Below, piece by piece: positions 31,572 through 39,467 of a stretch of DNA of 49,488 nt; within the stretch, counting starts at the first letter, position 1, and each line of letters starts with the position of its first letter. The DNA comes from Bacillota bacterium (GTDB taxonomy: Bacteria; Bacillota; Clostridia; Peptostreptococcales; Anaerovoracaceae). The translations under genes were made by a program, and so were the position numbers. Under the pieces are notes generated by a model. That model had not been told where the DNA came from. It searched no databases and saw only the letters and a list, made by a program, of their open reading frames with translations. The DNA is taken from the NCBI GenBank assembly GCA_029239605.1, contig JARBUO010000016.1, positions 1 to 49,488 on the forward strand, given 5' to 3'.

Positions 31572-32246
31572 TCATAACAACCGGTACCCTTCCCCTTTCA
31601 ACGTTTTAATCCGATCCCCCAAACCAGCCTCCGACAGCTTCTTTCTCAATCGATTCACATTGACGGTAAGGGTGTTTTCATCGACAAAACTTTCATCGTC
31701 CCAAAGATATTGCATCAATCGTCCTCTGGAGACGGTATCCCCCTGATGTTTCATCAACAGAGAGAGAATTCTCCCTTCATTCCTTGTAAGTTCCACAGAA
31801 ATATCACCGCAAATTACCTGCATCTTCTCAAGATTCAGGATCAACTCCCCGTACTGCAGAATGTTCAATGTCCGATCGGACGAGGAATAGGCACGTCTCA
31901 GGATGGCAGAAATCTTTGCGGTCAGCAGATCAAGAGAGAAGGGTTTTTCCATATAGTCATCTCCACCCTGGGTAATGGCTCTGATTTTATCCCCGTCACT
32001 GTCCCGGGATGAAAGAAACAAAATCGGTACATCTGATAATTCCCTTATTTTAGCGCACCAGTAAAACCCGTCATAATACGGGAGATTGATATCAAGCAAA
32101 ACAAGCTGTGGCTCAAATTTGGTATAGACTGACAATACTTCACTGAAATCTTCTACAGATGCAGTTTCATATCCCCATTTCAAAAGATGCTCTTCCAGAA
32201 TTCTTGATATGGTGAAATCGTCCTCAACAATCAGTATTCGATACAT
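31572..32246 (-). CDS. BceR-type OmpR-family response regulator
   Basis: A 224-residue regulator: receiver domain with D9/D10, phospho-acceptor D52, T/S at 79-80 and K102, then a winged-helix DNA-binding domain (about 130-224) with NTLTVNVNRLRKKL as its recognition helix. The ATG at 32246 follows GGGGGGAA; the longer frame reads into the preceding GNAT gene, whose stop it overlaps by 16 bp. It probably activates the transporter genes at the TnACA-N4-TGTAA site near 30509 when the kinase signals a peptide antibiotic. Confidence 0.92.
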   Translation of the reverse strand: MYRILIVEDDFTISRILEEHLLKWGYETASVEDFSEVLSVYTKFEPQLVLLDINLPYYDGFYWCAKIRELSDVPILFLSSRDSDGDKIRAITQGGDDYMEKPFSLDLLTAKISAILRRAYSSSDRTLNILQYGELILNLEKMQVICGDISVELTRNEGRILSLLMKHQGDTVSRGRLMQYLWDDESFVDENTLTVNVNRLRKKLSEAGLGDRIKTLKGEGYRLL

Positions 32247-33184
32247 CGTTCCCCCCTGTTTTTCCATTGAGTGGCCTGATGAAACAGCAGCCTCCACTCA
32301 TCTTCCTCGAAACGCCAGATAGAAGTTCTCAAAGACGCAGCATCAAAGTTCTGCTCGGAACATGCTTCCAGTTCATGCGCAGTATAGTGAACCATAGCTG
32401 TATGCGTTCCCAGAGATTTCACTTCAAATCCACTTATTTCAATACTCCGATCCTTCCCATCGTGCAAAGCGCCAACCGTGTCTTTTTTATGACAAACCGT
32501 CCCTGACTGCCCGTATTCTATAAAGTCGTCAGAAAGAAGCTGTTCAATCCTGCATCGATCCCTGCAGAATTCCCGGTCAAGCAAATTCCTTTCATTCCTG
32601 AGGAGAAGCTCTTCCAATCTGGATTTCATCGACATGACACGCTGATCAAGTTCAGAAAAACGGATGTGAAACAGCGTACTTCCATGGCTTGTCCGTCCTA
32701 CCCGCTCAAAGCCCATCCGCTCAGAAAAACGCTCACCGCCCTCCGTCACGTTGCTTGTCAGCACCCAATCGATACGCACACCGTTACGGATGAGTTCCCG
32801 ATAATAATCCAGATGATGATTTAGAAGCAGTTTCAGGGCCTCTGTTTTTCTGTATTCTTCACGAACAACGATGCAGGAAAGCAGCAGGTTTACAACATCA
32901 CCCTTTTTCAACGTTTCTGTTTTCATCATATCCTCTGCCGTCAGGTATTTATCATTGAAGTTTCCCGCCAGTATCCTCTCATACACTGAGAGTTTCAGTG
33001 GTATAATATCCGAAAACGCAACGATTTTACCTCCGTCTTCAACAGCCATGTCCGTGTGGGGATTTGACAGATGCCACTGGTAAGCTTCCTCATGCGGGGT
33101 TACGTGATCTTCCGAATAATAGTTCAGTTCCATCTGTTCCATATCAATGAAGTCCTTCAGGACTTTATTCTTTTTTATCCGCAT
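32231..33184 (-). CDS. GNAT-like plus NTF2-like (DUF4440) fusion protein
   Basis: A 317-residue cytoplasmic protein of two parts. Residues 1-190 look like a GNAT acetyltransferase: VNLLLSCIVVREEYRKTEALKLLL resembles the strand and CoA-loop region, and GGERFSERMGFERVGRTSHG is the usual late GNAT segment. Residues 195-317 resemble a small NTF2-like (DUF4440/SnoaL type) domain: IEQLLSDDFIEYGQSG, HTAMVHYTAHE and SIWRFEEDEWRLLFHQATQW. The combination is uncommon in my experience. The ATG at 33184 follows GGGAGG. It heads the operon that continues with the BceRS and transporter genes, overlapping the regulator start, so it is probably part of the same resistance response. Substrate unknown. Confidence 0.65.
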   Translation of the reverse strand: MRIKKNKVLKDFIDMEQMELNYYSEDHVTPHEEAYQWHLSNPHTDMAVEDGGKIVAFSDIIPLKLSVYERILAGNFNDKYLTAEDMMKTETLKKGDVVNLLLSCIVVREEYRKTEALKLLLNHHLDYYRELIRNGVRIDWVLTSNVTEGGERFSERMGFERVGRTSHGSTLFHIRFSELDQRVMSMKSRLEELLLRNERNLLDREFCRDRCRIEQLLSDDFIEYGQSGTVCHKKDTVGALHDGKDRSIEISGFEVKSLGTHTAMVHYTAHELEACSEQNFDAASLRTSIWRFEEDEWRLLFHQATQWKNRGERCIEY

Positions 33185-33210
33185 TCATACTACCTCCCGA
33201 TTAGGTTATA

Positions 33211-33241
33211 ATTATCATATTCAATAAAATAATATGATAAT
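33211..33241. promoter_or_regulatory. Perfect 11-bp inverted repeat before the GNAT-bce operon
   Basis: ATTATCATATT (33211-33221), nine bases, AATATGATAAT (33231-33241). It lies between the TetR stop and the GNAT start, over the region where a promoter for the GNAT-bce operon would be (minus-strand TATGAT). The all-AT stem makes a terminator unlikely. Operator is the better reading, bound perhaps by the neighbouring TetR or an unknown protein. Confidence 0.6.
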
Positions 33242-33253
33242 CCATACACGTTT

Positions 33254-33826
33254 CTAACGAATGACCTTTGAAATAAGAAGATTGAATTGCTCTTCCAGAA
33301 GATCATCTGAAGATGCTATGATCTTAGAGGACATTTTGAGGCCTTCCAGAAAGATAACAATATGTTCTGCCATGACGCGAGGATCTCCATCATGACACTC
33401 TCCTTTCTGTTGGCCGTATTCAATCAATTTAGAAAATGATCTGACTGCAGCCTGAAAACGTTCGTTCAAAAACTCTTTTTGATCAGGATGCATGATAGAA
33501 AATTCATAAATTGCCATTTCAATTCTGTTCCTGTTAAATGCGATGTCGTTTCTCTGCAGCTGAAAAAACCCTTCCAGCAGCCTTTTCGGAGACAGACCCA
33601 TTGCAATCGCTTGATCCAGACTTTCCTCTGCGTCATTCTCATCCCGTTCAAGAACTTCGATAAAGATTTCTTTCGTTGATCCGAAATGCCGGTACAGTCC
33701 TCCCCGGCTTAAATCACATGCTTCACACAGATCTTTCATTGTTACTGCAGTAAAACCTTTCTGAGAAAACAAGCCTGCTGCAGTTGTAATGATAAACTGC
33801 CTTGTTTTATCGCCTTTTTCCGCCAT
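33254..33826 (-). CDS. TetR-family transcriptional regulator
   Basis: A 190-residue repressor. The N-terminal helix-turn-helix is FTAVTMKDLCEACDLSRGGLYRHFGSTKEIF in positions about 20-50, a clear TetR domain. The C-terminal helical domain binds an unknown ligand. The upstream promoter carries an excellent palindrome ACGACA-N4-TGTCGT in its spacer, with a second copy downstream, so autorepression is very likely. It lies 69 bp before the GNAT-bce operon on the same strand and may control that operon too, although the repeat there (33211-33241) has a different sequence. Confidence 0.9.
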   Translation of the reverse strand: MAEKGDKTRQFIITTAAGLFSQKGFTAVTMKDLCEACDLSRGGLYRHFGSTKEIFIEVLERDENDAEESLDQAIAMGLSPKRLLEGFFQLQRNDIAFNRNRIEMAIYEFSIMHPDQKEFLNERFQAAVRSFSKLIEYGQQKGECHDGDPRVMAEHIVIFLEGLKMSSKIIASSDDLLEEQFNLLISKVIR

Positions 33827-33882
33827 TCTTTTCTTCTCCTCTATTCTGGCTATTTTGCTTTATTTGAATGAAACCGGCATAT

Positions 33883-33956
33883 TCCAGTTCCAGTCCCTGT
33901 TCCTGTTACCGGAACCATTTAACCGGAACCTGGAACCTGGAACCGGAACCGTTTCG
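33883..33956. repeat. GGAACC-rich repeat tract in the tetR leader
   Basis: Within about 75 bp there are at least eight copies of GGAACC or its inverse GGTTCC and near variants (GTTCC, TTCCAG). CCGGAACC occurs at 33910-33917, 33922-33929 and 33942-33949, and TGGAACC twice between 33930 and 33942. The tract is transcribed as leader of the tetR mRNA and can fold back on itself. There is no gene in this part of the 339-bp spacer. Confidence 0.7.
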
Positions 33957-33960
33957 TGCC

Positions 33961-33976
33961 GCGACACATATGTCTT
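33961..33976. promoter_or_regulatory. Second TetR operator half-palindrome
   Basis: GCGACA-CATA-TGTCTT, matching the first operator in the core GACA-N4-TGTC. It lies downstream of the -10 box of tetR, 28 bp (centre to centre) from the first operator. Confidence 0.5.
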
Positions 33977-33983
33977 TTTATAA

Positions 33984-34012
33984 ATTTTACGACACATCTG
34001 TCGTATTGTCAA
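33984..34012 (-). promoter_or_regulatory. tetR promoter with operator in the spacer
   Basis: Minus-strand TTGACA (34007-34012), 17 bp, TAAAAT (33984-33989). The palindrome ACGACA-CATC-TGTCGT (33989-34004) fills the spacer, so a bound repressor would block RNA polymerase. Confidence in the promoter is high because both hexamers and the spacer length are near ideal. Confidence 0.8.
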
Positions 34013-34067
34013 TCAAAGACGTTGCTCGGTCATTGAAAATAAAAGAACTTTTAAGGGGTTTCCTGGT

Positions 34068-34096
34068 TTGACTTACTTCTTAACATATGATATCTT
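34068..34096 (+). promoter_or_regulatory. padR promoter
   Basis: TTGACT (34068-34073), 17 bp, TATCTT (34091-34096), 70 bp before the PadR start. It is back to back with the tetR promoter. Confidence 0.6.
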
Positions 34097-34165
34097 TACC
34101 ATATAACCATCATACAACATCCCTAATGATAAGAATAGAAACGAAAGCAGCAAAGGAGTATTGAT

Positions 34166-34711
34166 ATGTCCATTCAGTATGCGATTCTAGGTCTGTTGAG
34201 CTGGAAACCTTCCACCGGGTATGATCTGAAGAAGATCTTTGAAGATTCCCCATACCTCTACTGGTCCGGAAACAACAATCAAATCTATAAGTCCCTGCTC
34301 CAGCTTCAGAAAGACGATCTGATTTCAGGAGAAACCATCCATCAGGACGGAGCCCCGTCTAAAAAAGTATATTCCCTGACAAAAAAAGGGCTCATCGCAC
34401 TGAAGACATGGATTTTATCAGGAACGGAAGCCCCTGAGGTCAAAAAGCCATTTCTGATTCAGATGGCTTGGTCCGATCTGCTCAGCAACGAGGAACTTGA
34501 GCAGCTCTTGTCAGATTATGAGAAAACCATTGAAGTTCAGCTTACCCTACAAAAGGAGAAATATGACCGGGAAAAGGACTGGCCCAATCGCTCTCAGAGA
34601 GAAACCTTCTTATGGAATATGGTTGCTGTCAATTTGATGTCAACATTTCAAAATGAACTTGACTGGGTCAGAAAGGTACGGAAACAGCTGCAGCGCTTTA
34701 ATGTTGAGTAA
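34166..34711 (+). CDS. PadR-family transcriptional regulator
   Basis: A 181-residue regulator: N-terminal winged helix (about 1-85, starting MSIQYAILGLLSWKPSTGYDL, with IYKSLLQLQKDDLISGE and the wing APSKKVYSLTKKG), then the Vir_C/PadR C-terminal helices for dimerisation. Proteins of this class usually repress multidrug or phenolic-stress genes and lose DNA binding on ligand contact. The target is not obvious because it is divergent from tetR and upstream of an independent GGDEF gene. The start follows AAGGAGTA. Confidence 0.9.
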   Translation: MSIQYAILGLLSWKPSTGYDLKKIFEDSPYLYWSGNNNQIYKSLLQLQKDDLISGETIHQDGAPSKKVYSLTKKGLIALKTWILSGTEAPEVKKPFLIQMAWSDLLSNEELEQLLSDYEKTIEVQLTLQKEKYDREKDWPNRSQRETFLWNMVAVNLMSTFQNELDWVRKVRKQLQRFNVE

Positions 34712-34862
34712 ATTGATTCCTTTAAAGCATATCTTGTAAATTTATCACTTCATAGCAGCTATCCTCTTGTAAAGCAAGGGCATTTTATGCTATAAATAAC
34801 ATATCATTCCAAATAATTTCATGTTGATCGTGTTATTCACATCACAGAAGGAAGGTATCGGG

Positions 34863-36389
34863 TTGATCGATGTTATTTCCATATTGCTGCTCTGTTTTGG
34901 CTTATCTTTTTTTATCCTTTTTTTGTATTCGCTGAATAAACAAAGGAACCGGCTTGCTGTTCCATTTGCCTTTCTCTGTCTGTCCATTGCCATTTACATA
35001 ACAGGATATGCCTTTGAGCTGCAAGCTGATAATACAGAAGAACTCTATTTCTTTCTTAAGGTTGAATATTTCGGCGCTCCTTTAATGTCCGGATTTTGGC
35101 TGTTGTTTACCTACAAAACCCGGCATCGTCGGCCTGCACCAATCCAAAGGATAATGCTTATGATGGTTTTTCCGATTCTGACACTGTTTCTTGGTGTGAC
35201 AAATGAAGTACATCATCTCATTTATACCTCAATGGATATGATAAGCTACAAAGGCCACCTTCTGTCCAGCCTGGAAAAAGGTCTGTGGTATTATCTTAAT
35301 ATTCTTTACGCCTACTCAGTTGAGATATACGGAATGACGATTTTCTTTAAAGACTGGCGAAAACAGGGCTATCATAGAAGAACCCAGTCCTTTTGGATGC
35401 TGTTTGGCTCGATTTGGCCAATTCTGGTTAATTTCATTTACATTTCCGGCAACGCACCCTTAAATCTGGATCTTACCCCCTTCGGGCTCTGTATTTCAGG
35501 AATCTTCTTCTATATTGCGATCTTCCGTTATGGCTTTCTGGACTTTCAGGAGATCATGAAGGAAGTAGTATTCATGGAAATCAGCGAAGGGATTCTGGTA
35601 TTGGACAACAAGAACCGTCTTGTAGACTATAACCTAGCCTGTGTAGAAATATTCAGCTGGCTTGATCTTTGCCAAATCGGAACTGACATTTCCCTCTTTC
35701 CGGAAGGAAAAAGAATCCTGGAGCAGAAAAGCCCTGATTTTGAGCTGAAGCTGATAAACAACAGGAAAAGCAAATACTATGTTTTCCGAAAGACAACCTT
35801 AACTGAGGGATGCCATGCCCTTGGATCCGTATATTTTATTCAGGACATCTCTGATCAAAAAGAAATGATTCGTGCGCTTCATGATATCGAAAGTCACGAT
35901 TCCCTCACAGAGGTATATAACCGGCGCAGGCTGCTTGAAGAAATGGAAAAGGAACTGCAGCGATTGAAGCGCTGCGGCGGCTGCCTTTCTATTCTGCTCA
36001 TGGACATTGACCATTTTAAACTGGTGAATGAACAGTATGGGCACCAGGCCGGAGATGAGGTATTGAGGATCCTTGCAGGAGCATGCTCGGATAAAGTAAG
36101 AAAAACCGATATCTTAGGCCGATACGGCGGTGAGGAATTCCTGATCATTCTGTCTGAGGCAACGGAAGACAATGCCTATTTTATAGCGGAGAATATCAGA
36201 AAATTTACAGAAAGTCTGGTTTTTTTAGCAAATGGCGAAACCATAAAAATCACTGTCAGCATCGGAATAAAAACTGCTCACAGCAGCGACATCAGCCTGA
36301 ATACCGAGGGTCTGATGCAAAGTGCAGGAAAAGCGCTCAATCACGCTAAAAACAACGGCAGAAACAGAACAAGCCAATCGTCACGATGA
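34863..36389 (+). CDS. 7TM-domain diguanylate cyclase (GGEEF)
   Basis: About 508 residues. I prefer the TTG at 34863, preceded by AGAAGGAAGGT, to the ATG at 34821, which has no ribosome site. The first 225 residues form seven membrane spans of the histidine-kinase N-terminal 7TM type. A short PAS-like region follows (EISEGILVLDNKNRLVDYNLA), then a GGDEF domain with HDSLTEVYNRRRLL, DIDHFKLVNEQYGHQAGDEVL and the active-site signature RYGGEEFLIIL. The domain is complete, so c-di-GMP synthesis is expected in response to an unknown signal. Compare the nearby broken GGDEF-HD-GYP gene at 9830-11561. Confidence 0.88.
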   Translation: MIDVISILLLCFGLSFFILFLYSLNKQRNRLAVPFAFLCLSIAIYITGYAFELQADNTEELYFFLKVEYFGAPLMSGFWLLFTYKTRHRRPAPIQRIMLMMVFPILTLFLGVTNEVHHLIYTSMDMISYKGHLLSSLEKGLWYYLNILYAYSVEIYGMTIFFKDWRKQGYHRRTQSFWMLFGSIWPILVNFIYISGNAPLNLDLTPFGLCISGIFFYIAIFRYGFLDFQEIMKEVVFMEISEGILVLDNKNRLVDYNLACVEIFSWLDLCQIGTDISLFPEGKRILEQKSPDFELKLINNRKSKYYVFRKTTLTEGCHALGSVYFIQDISDQKEMIRALHDIESHDSLTEVYNRRRLLEEMEKELQRLKRCGGCLSILLMDIDHFKLVNEQYGHQAGDEVLRILAGACSDKVRKTDILGRYGGEEFLIILSEATEDNAYFIAENIRKFTESLVFLANGETIKITVSIGIKTAHSSDISLNTEGLMQSAGKALNHAKNNGRNRTSQSSR

Positions 36390-36487
36390 AATACCCGGCT
36401 TGCTCGAGCGAGTGCTACCCGCCATAGTCCTCCGATACAGCCGACCCTTTCCGACTGCCGGAACACCCGACCTTTTGACCGTGATCA

Positions 36488-37177
36488 CTAGATGGATTGA
36501 ATATAAAGATTCTTTGATAATTTCCGAAGACCTGCTGCATCCACAACGTATATTTTCTTTCCTTCATAACGGATCAGGCCTTGCCCCTCCAGCTCTTTGA
36601 AGGTTCTGTTGAGATGGCGGTATGTGGTTCCCAGAAATTGTGCAATCTCTTCATAGGATGATTTTAACTGAATTTCATTTCCCACAGAAATATGCTCTGA
36701 AAGGTAGCTTGCCAGCCTGTTTGGCAATGGATAAATATAATTGTATGAGCTGTTGTTAATGGTGGCGTATAACTTTTCGCTCAAAGAACCAACCAAATGT
36801 CTTAGCAGGCGAACGTTTTGAAAGCCATCTTCCCGCAGTCGCTCAACAGGGATCATAACAAAATAACTGTCCTTTACCGCTTCTACATTGCATAGTACCG
36901 GCAGTTCCTTCATCAATTCAAGATCACCAAGGGTATTATAACCCTGATAAAATTTCAGAAACATTGATTTTCCATTCTCGAAACCGTAAGAAACCCTTAC
37001 CTTACCGTCTACCATGATATAAAAGTATCTGAGTTCCGTGTCCGCCTCCATCACAAAGGAATCCTTTTCAAAAAAGCTAAGGAATGCATCTCTGAGCAAA
37101 TCTTCTCCGACCAGCTCTTCAATCTTATATTTGGCAATATAGTGACTGAGCAGTGCACGGTCATTAATTTTTTTCAT
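36488..37177 (-). CDS. Crp/Fnr-family transcriptional regulator
   Basis: A 229-residue regulator with an N-terminal cyclic-nucleotide-binding fold (about 30-140) and a C-terminal helix-turn-helix (SSYEEIAQFLGTTYRHLNRTFKELEGQGLI). No FNR-type cysteine cluster is visible (a single C at VLCNVE), so it does not look like an oxygen sensor. The N-terminal features resemble YeiL-like regulators. The ATG at 37177 follows GGAGAGAAG; the longer frame (to 37282) runs under the divergent nucleotidase promoter. The regulon cannot be read from the sequence. Confidence 0.87.
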   Translation of the reverse strand: MKKINDRALLSHYIAKYKIEELVGEDLLRDAFLSFFEKDSFVMEADTELRYFYIMVDGKVRVSYGFENGKSMFLKFYQGYNTLGDLELMKELPVLCNVEAVKDSYFVMIPVERLREDGFQNVRLLRHLVGSLSEKLYATINNSSYNYIYPLPNRLASYLSEHISVGNEIQLKSSYEEIAQFLGTTYRHLNRTFKELEGQGLIRYEGKKIYVVDAAGLRKLSKNLYIQSI

Positions 37178-37270
37178 AAAACTTCTCTCCAATAGGACAT
37201 ATGTCATGCTTTCGCGGCCAGTTTTATGGTATCCTATTTCTATTATATTGTAAAGCGGAAGGAGCGTAAC

Positions 37271-37972
37271 ATGAACTATCAATTAATTATATTCGACGCG
37301 GACGAAACCCTGTTTGATTTTAAAAAATCGGAGCGGATCGCTCTTCTACATACATTGAACGATTTTGATATCCAGTATGACGAGGCATACCATCTTAAGC
37401 TCTATCAGGAGATCAATCAAGCAGTGTGGAAAGAGCTGGAACAGGGGCTCCTTACCCAAGCTCAGCTGAATGTTTTAAGATTCAGCCGACTCGGAAAGCG
37501 TCTCGGTATTGGTGATGATAAAAACCGCATGGCAGAACGTTACAAAGAGCACCTGGCACGTGCGTCGTTTCTATTTGATGAGAGTCTGGATCTGGTCAAA
37601 TCCCTGGGCAAAAAATATAGACTCATCATCCTTTCCAATGGTCTGAAGGACGTTCAGAACGGGCGGCTTAGAAAATCTGTCATCGCAGATTACTTTGAGG
37701 AGATCTTGATATCCGAGGAGGAAGGTATCGCAAAACCCGATCCGGCTTTCTTTCAGCTTGCATTCGACCGCATTGGCTTTACCGACAGAAAGGGCGCATT
37801 GATTGTCGGAGACAGCCTGTCTTCCGATATCCAGGGCGGCATCAATTTTGGAATCGATACCTGCTGGTACCGCAGGGAGGCTGCCCCTGCAGAACCGCAT
37901 CATTCTCATCCGAAGCCTACGTATGTCATTTCAGAACTGACTGAACTACTGAAGATTTTATCCATCCAATGA
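37271..37972 (+). CDS. YjjG-like HAD pyrimidine 5'-nucleotidase
   Basis: A 233-residue HAD phosphatase of the YjjG/YfnB type (house-cleaning nucleotidase for non-canonical pyrimidine nucleotides). Motif I is FDADETLFDF, motif II ILSNGLKDVQNGRL, and motif III-IV run from KPDPAFFQLA to IVGDSLSSDIQGG. The alpha-helical cap between residues 15 and 85 is the type I cap of this group. The ATG at 37271 follows GGAAGGAG; upstream it would overlap the promoter of the Crp-like gene. Spacer after it (37973-38127) contains direct and inverted CCAATGC repeats. Confidence 0.88.
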   Translation: MNYQLIIFDADETLFDFKKSERIALLHTLNDFDIQYDEAYHLKLYQEINQAVWKELEQGLLTQAQLNVLRFSRLGKRLGIGDDKNRMAERYKEHLARASFLFDESLDLVKSLGKKYRLIILSNGLKDVQNGRLRKSVIADYFEEILISEEEGIAKPDPAFFQLAFDRIGFTDRKGALIVGDSLSSDIQGGINFGIDTCWYRREAAPAEPHHSHPKPTYVISELTELLKILSIQ

Positions 37973-38015
37973 CGGAAGCTTCGTTTCCTTGGAATAAGCT
38001 GCGTTGCTGATTTAC

Positions 38016-38117
38016 ACTCCGTTAATTGCCAATGCATTCGCACTCCATGAATTACCAATGCGCAAAGGGGTCCCTGTATGCTATACTTGCCTCACCTAGA
38101 CACTGATTGCGCATTGG
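38016..38117. promoter_or_regulatory. Triple CCAATGC repeat before the secreted GH18 gene
   Basis: Two direct 20-bp copies 26 bp apart (38016-38035 and 38042-38061, 17 of 20 bases equal, both holding CCAATGC) and an inverted third copy. CCAATGCGCAA (38055-38065) and TTGCGCATTGG (38107-38117) form a perfect 11-bp inverted repeat. TATACT (38082-38087) lies between the arms and may be a -10 box; the last arm runs into the ribosome site. A cooperative operator is plausible. Confidence 0.55.
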
Positions 38118-38127
38118 AGGCATTCCC

Positions 38128-39351
38128 ATGATCAAATTTAAGAACATTTTTGTGATTTTAATGGTTGTGATCGTTACTGCGACTTTCATCATCCGTGATA
38201 CTTTTGCTGCAAAACCCGCAGAAACATCACTCAATACAAAGAACTTAAGCAGCAGCACTCTTCATGAAGGAGCGTCATCTTCTCTTACCGAAAACCCATC
38301 TGTGATATTAGCAGGCTACTATACTGCCTGGTCCGCCTATTCAGGATTTACTCCAGATCAAATTGATTCTGCAAAGCTGACTCATATCAGCTACGCTTTT
38401 GCTAATATCGGACCAGATCTTACGGTTCAAATGGGCTATCCCGATATTGATCCTCAAAACTTTCAACTGCTGAACGGCCTAAAAAAGAAAAATCCAAAAT
38501 TGAAGACGCTGATTTCCATCGGTGGCTGGACTTGGTCCGGCAGATTCTCTGATGCAGCACGCACAGATAAGAGCCGCAAAGAATTTGCTAAGAGCTGCAT
38601 TGCTTTTATCAAACAGCATGGTTTTGACGGAGTTGATATCGATTGGGAATATCCGGTTTCGGGAGGAATGCCCTCAAACAGGACTCGTCCGGAAGACAAA
38701 CAGAATTTCACGCTTCTGCTCAAAACACTGAGAGAGGCGCTTAATGAGCAAGGCGCTGCTGATCAACGGCAATACCTCCTGACCATTGCCGGAGGAGCCG
38801 GTAGTTCATTTGCCAGGAACAGCGAATTGTCTCAGATTCACAAATATTTGGACTTTGCTACGATTATGACCTATGATTTTCATGGACCCTGGGACAAGTA
38901 TACCGATTTCCTTTCCCCTCTTTATACAGATAAAAATCCATCCCCCCAGTATCAGGCAAGTTTTGACACCGCTGTTACCGCTTGGGTGAATGCCTCTTTT
39001 CCTTCGGAGAAACTGGTGGCCGGTATTCCATTCTACGGTTATGTCTATCAAACATCCGGCGAAAAAAATAACGGCTTATTTCAATCTTTTTCCATTGCAA
39101 AGGCCATCCCATACAGGAAAATCGCCGAATCATATGAAAAGAATCCAGCGTATATGAGGTTTTTCCATTCACAGGCAAAGGTGCCCTGGCTCTATAATGG
39201 TTCCCACTTCATCTCATATGAGGACAAGGAATCCATTTCTTATAAGTCTCAATACATTAAATCGAAAAATCTGGCAGGCGCCATGGTTTGGGAACTGAGT
39301 CAGGATAAGAACGATACTCTGCTCAATGCGCTGATAGAGGGATTCAAGTAG
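38128..39351 (+). CDS. Secreted GH18 glycoside hydrolase (chitinase-like)
   Basis: A 407-residue protein. The ATG at 38128 follows TTGGAGG; the track start at 38107 is a TTG without a site. The N-terminus is a Sec signal peptide (IKFKNIFVILMVVIVTATFI, cleavage near TFA|AKP), followed by a linker rich in Ser/Thr (about 35-65) and the GH18 barrel with YTAWSAYSGFTPDQID, SIGGWTWSG and the catalytic DGVDIDWEYP (D, D, E present). It could cleave chitin or GlcNAc-containing glycans outside the cell. The following gene is a paralogue without the signal peptide, about 60 percent identical by eye. Confidence 0.9.
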   Translation: MIKFKNIFVILMVVIVTATFIIRDTFAAKPAETSLNTKNLSSSTLHEGASSSLTENPSVILAGYYTAWSAYSGFTPDQIDSAKLTHISYAFANIGPDLTVQMGYPDIDPQNFQLLNGLKKKNPKLKTLISIGGWTWSGRFSDAARTDKSRKEFAKSCIAFIKQHGFDGVDIDWEYPVSGGMPSNRTRPEDKQNFTLLLKTLREALNEQGAADQRQYLLTIAGGAGSSFARNSELSQIHKYLDFATIMTYDFHGPWDKYTDFLSPLYTDKNPSPQYQASFDTAVTAWVNASFPSEKLVAGIPFYGYVYQTSGEKNNGLFQSFSIAKAIPYRKIAESYEKNPAYMRFFHSQAKVPWLYNGSHFISYEDKESISYKSQYIKSKNLAGAMVWELSQDKNDTLLNALIEGFK

Positions 39352-39467
39352 CTGATTTTGCCGTTTCCGAGTTCTCAATTCACCGCGTGCAGGAGTTTCG
39401 CATATGATATACATAGCGTCGGTTGATATCTGATGCCAAACACGATTCTGAAAGGAAGTTATGGAAG

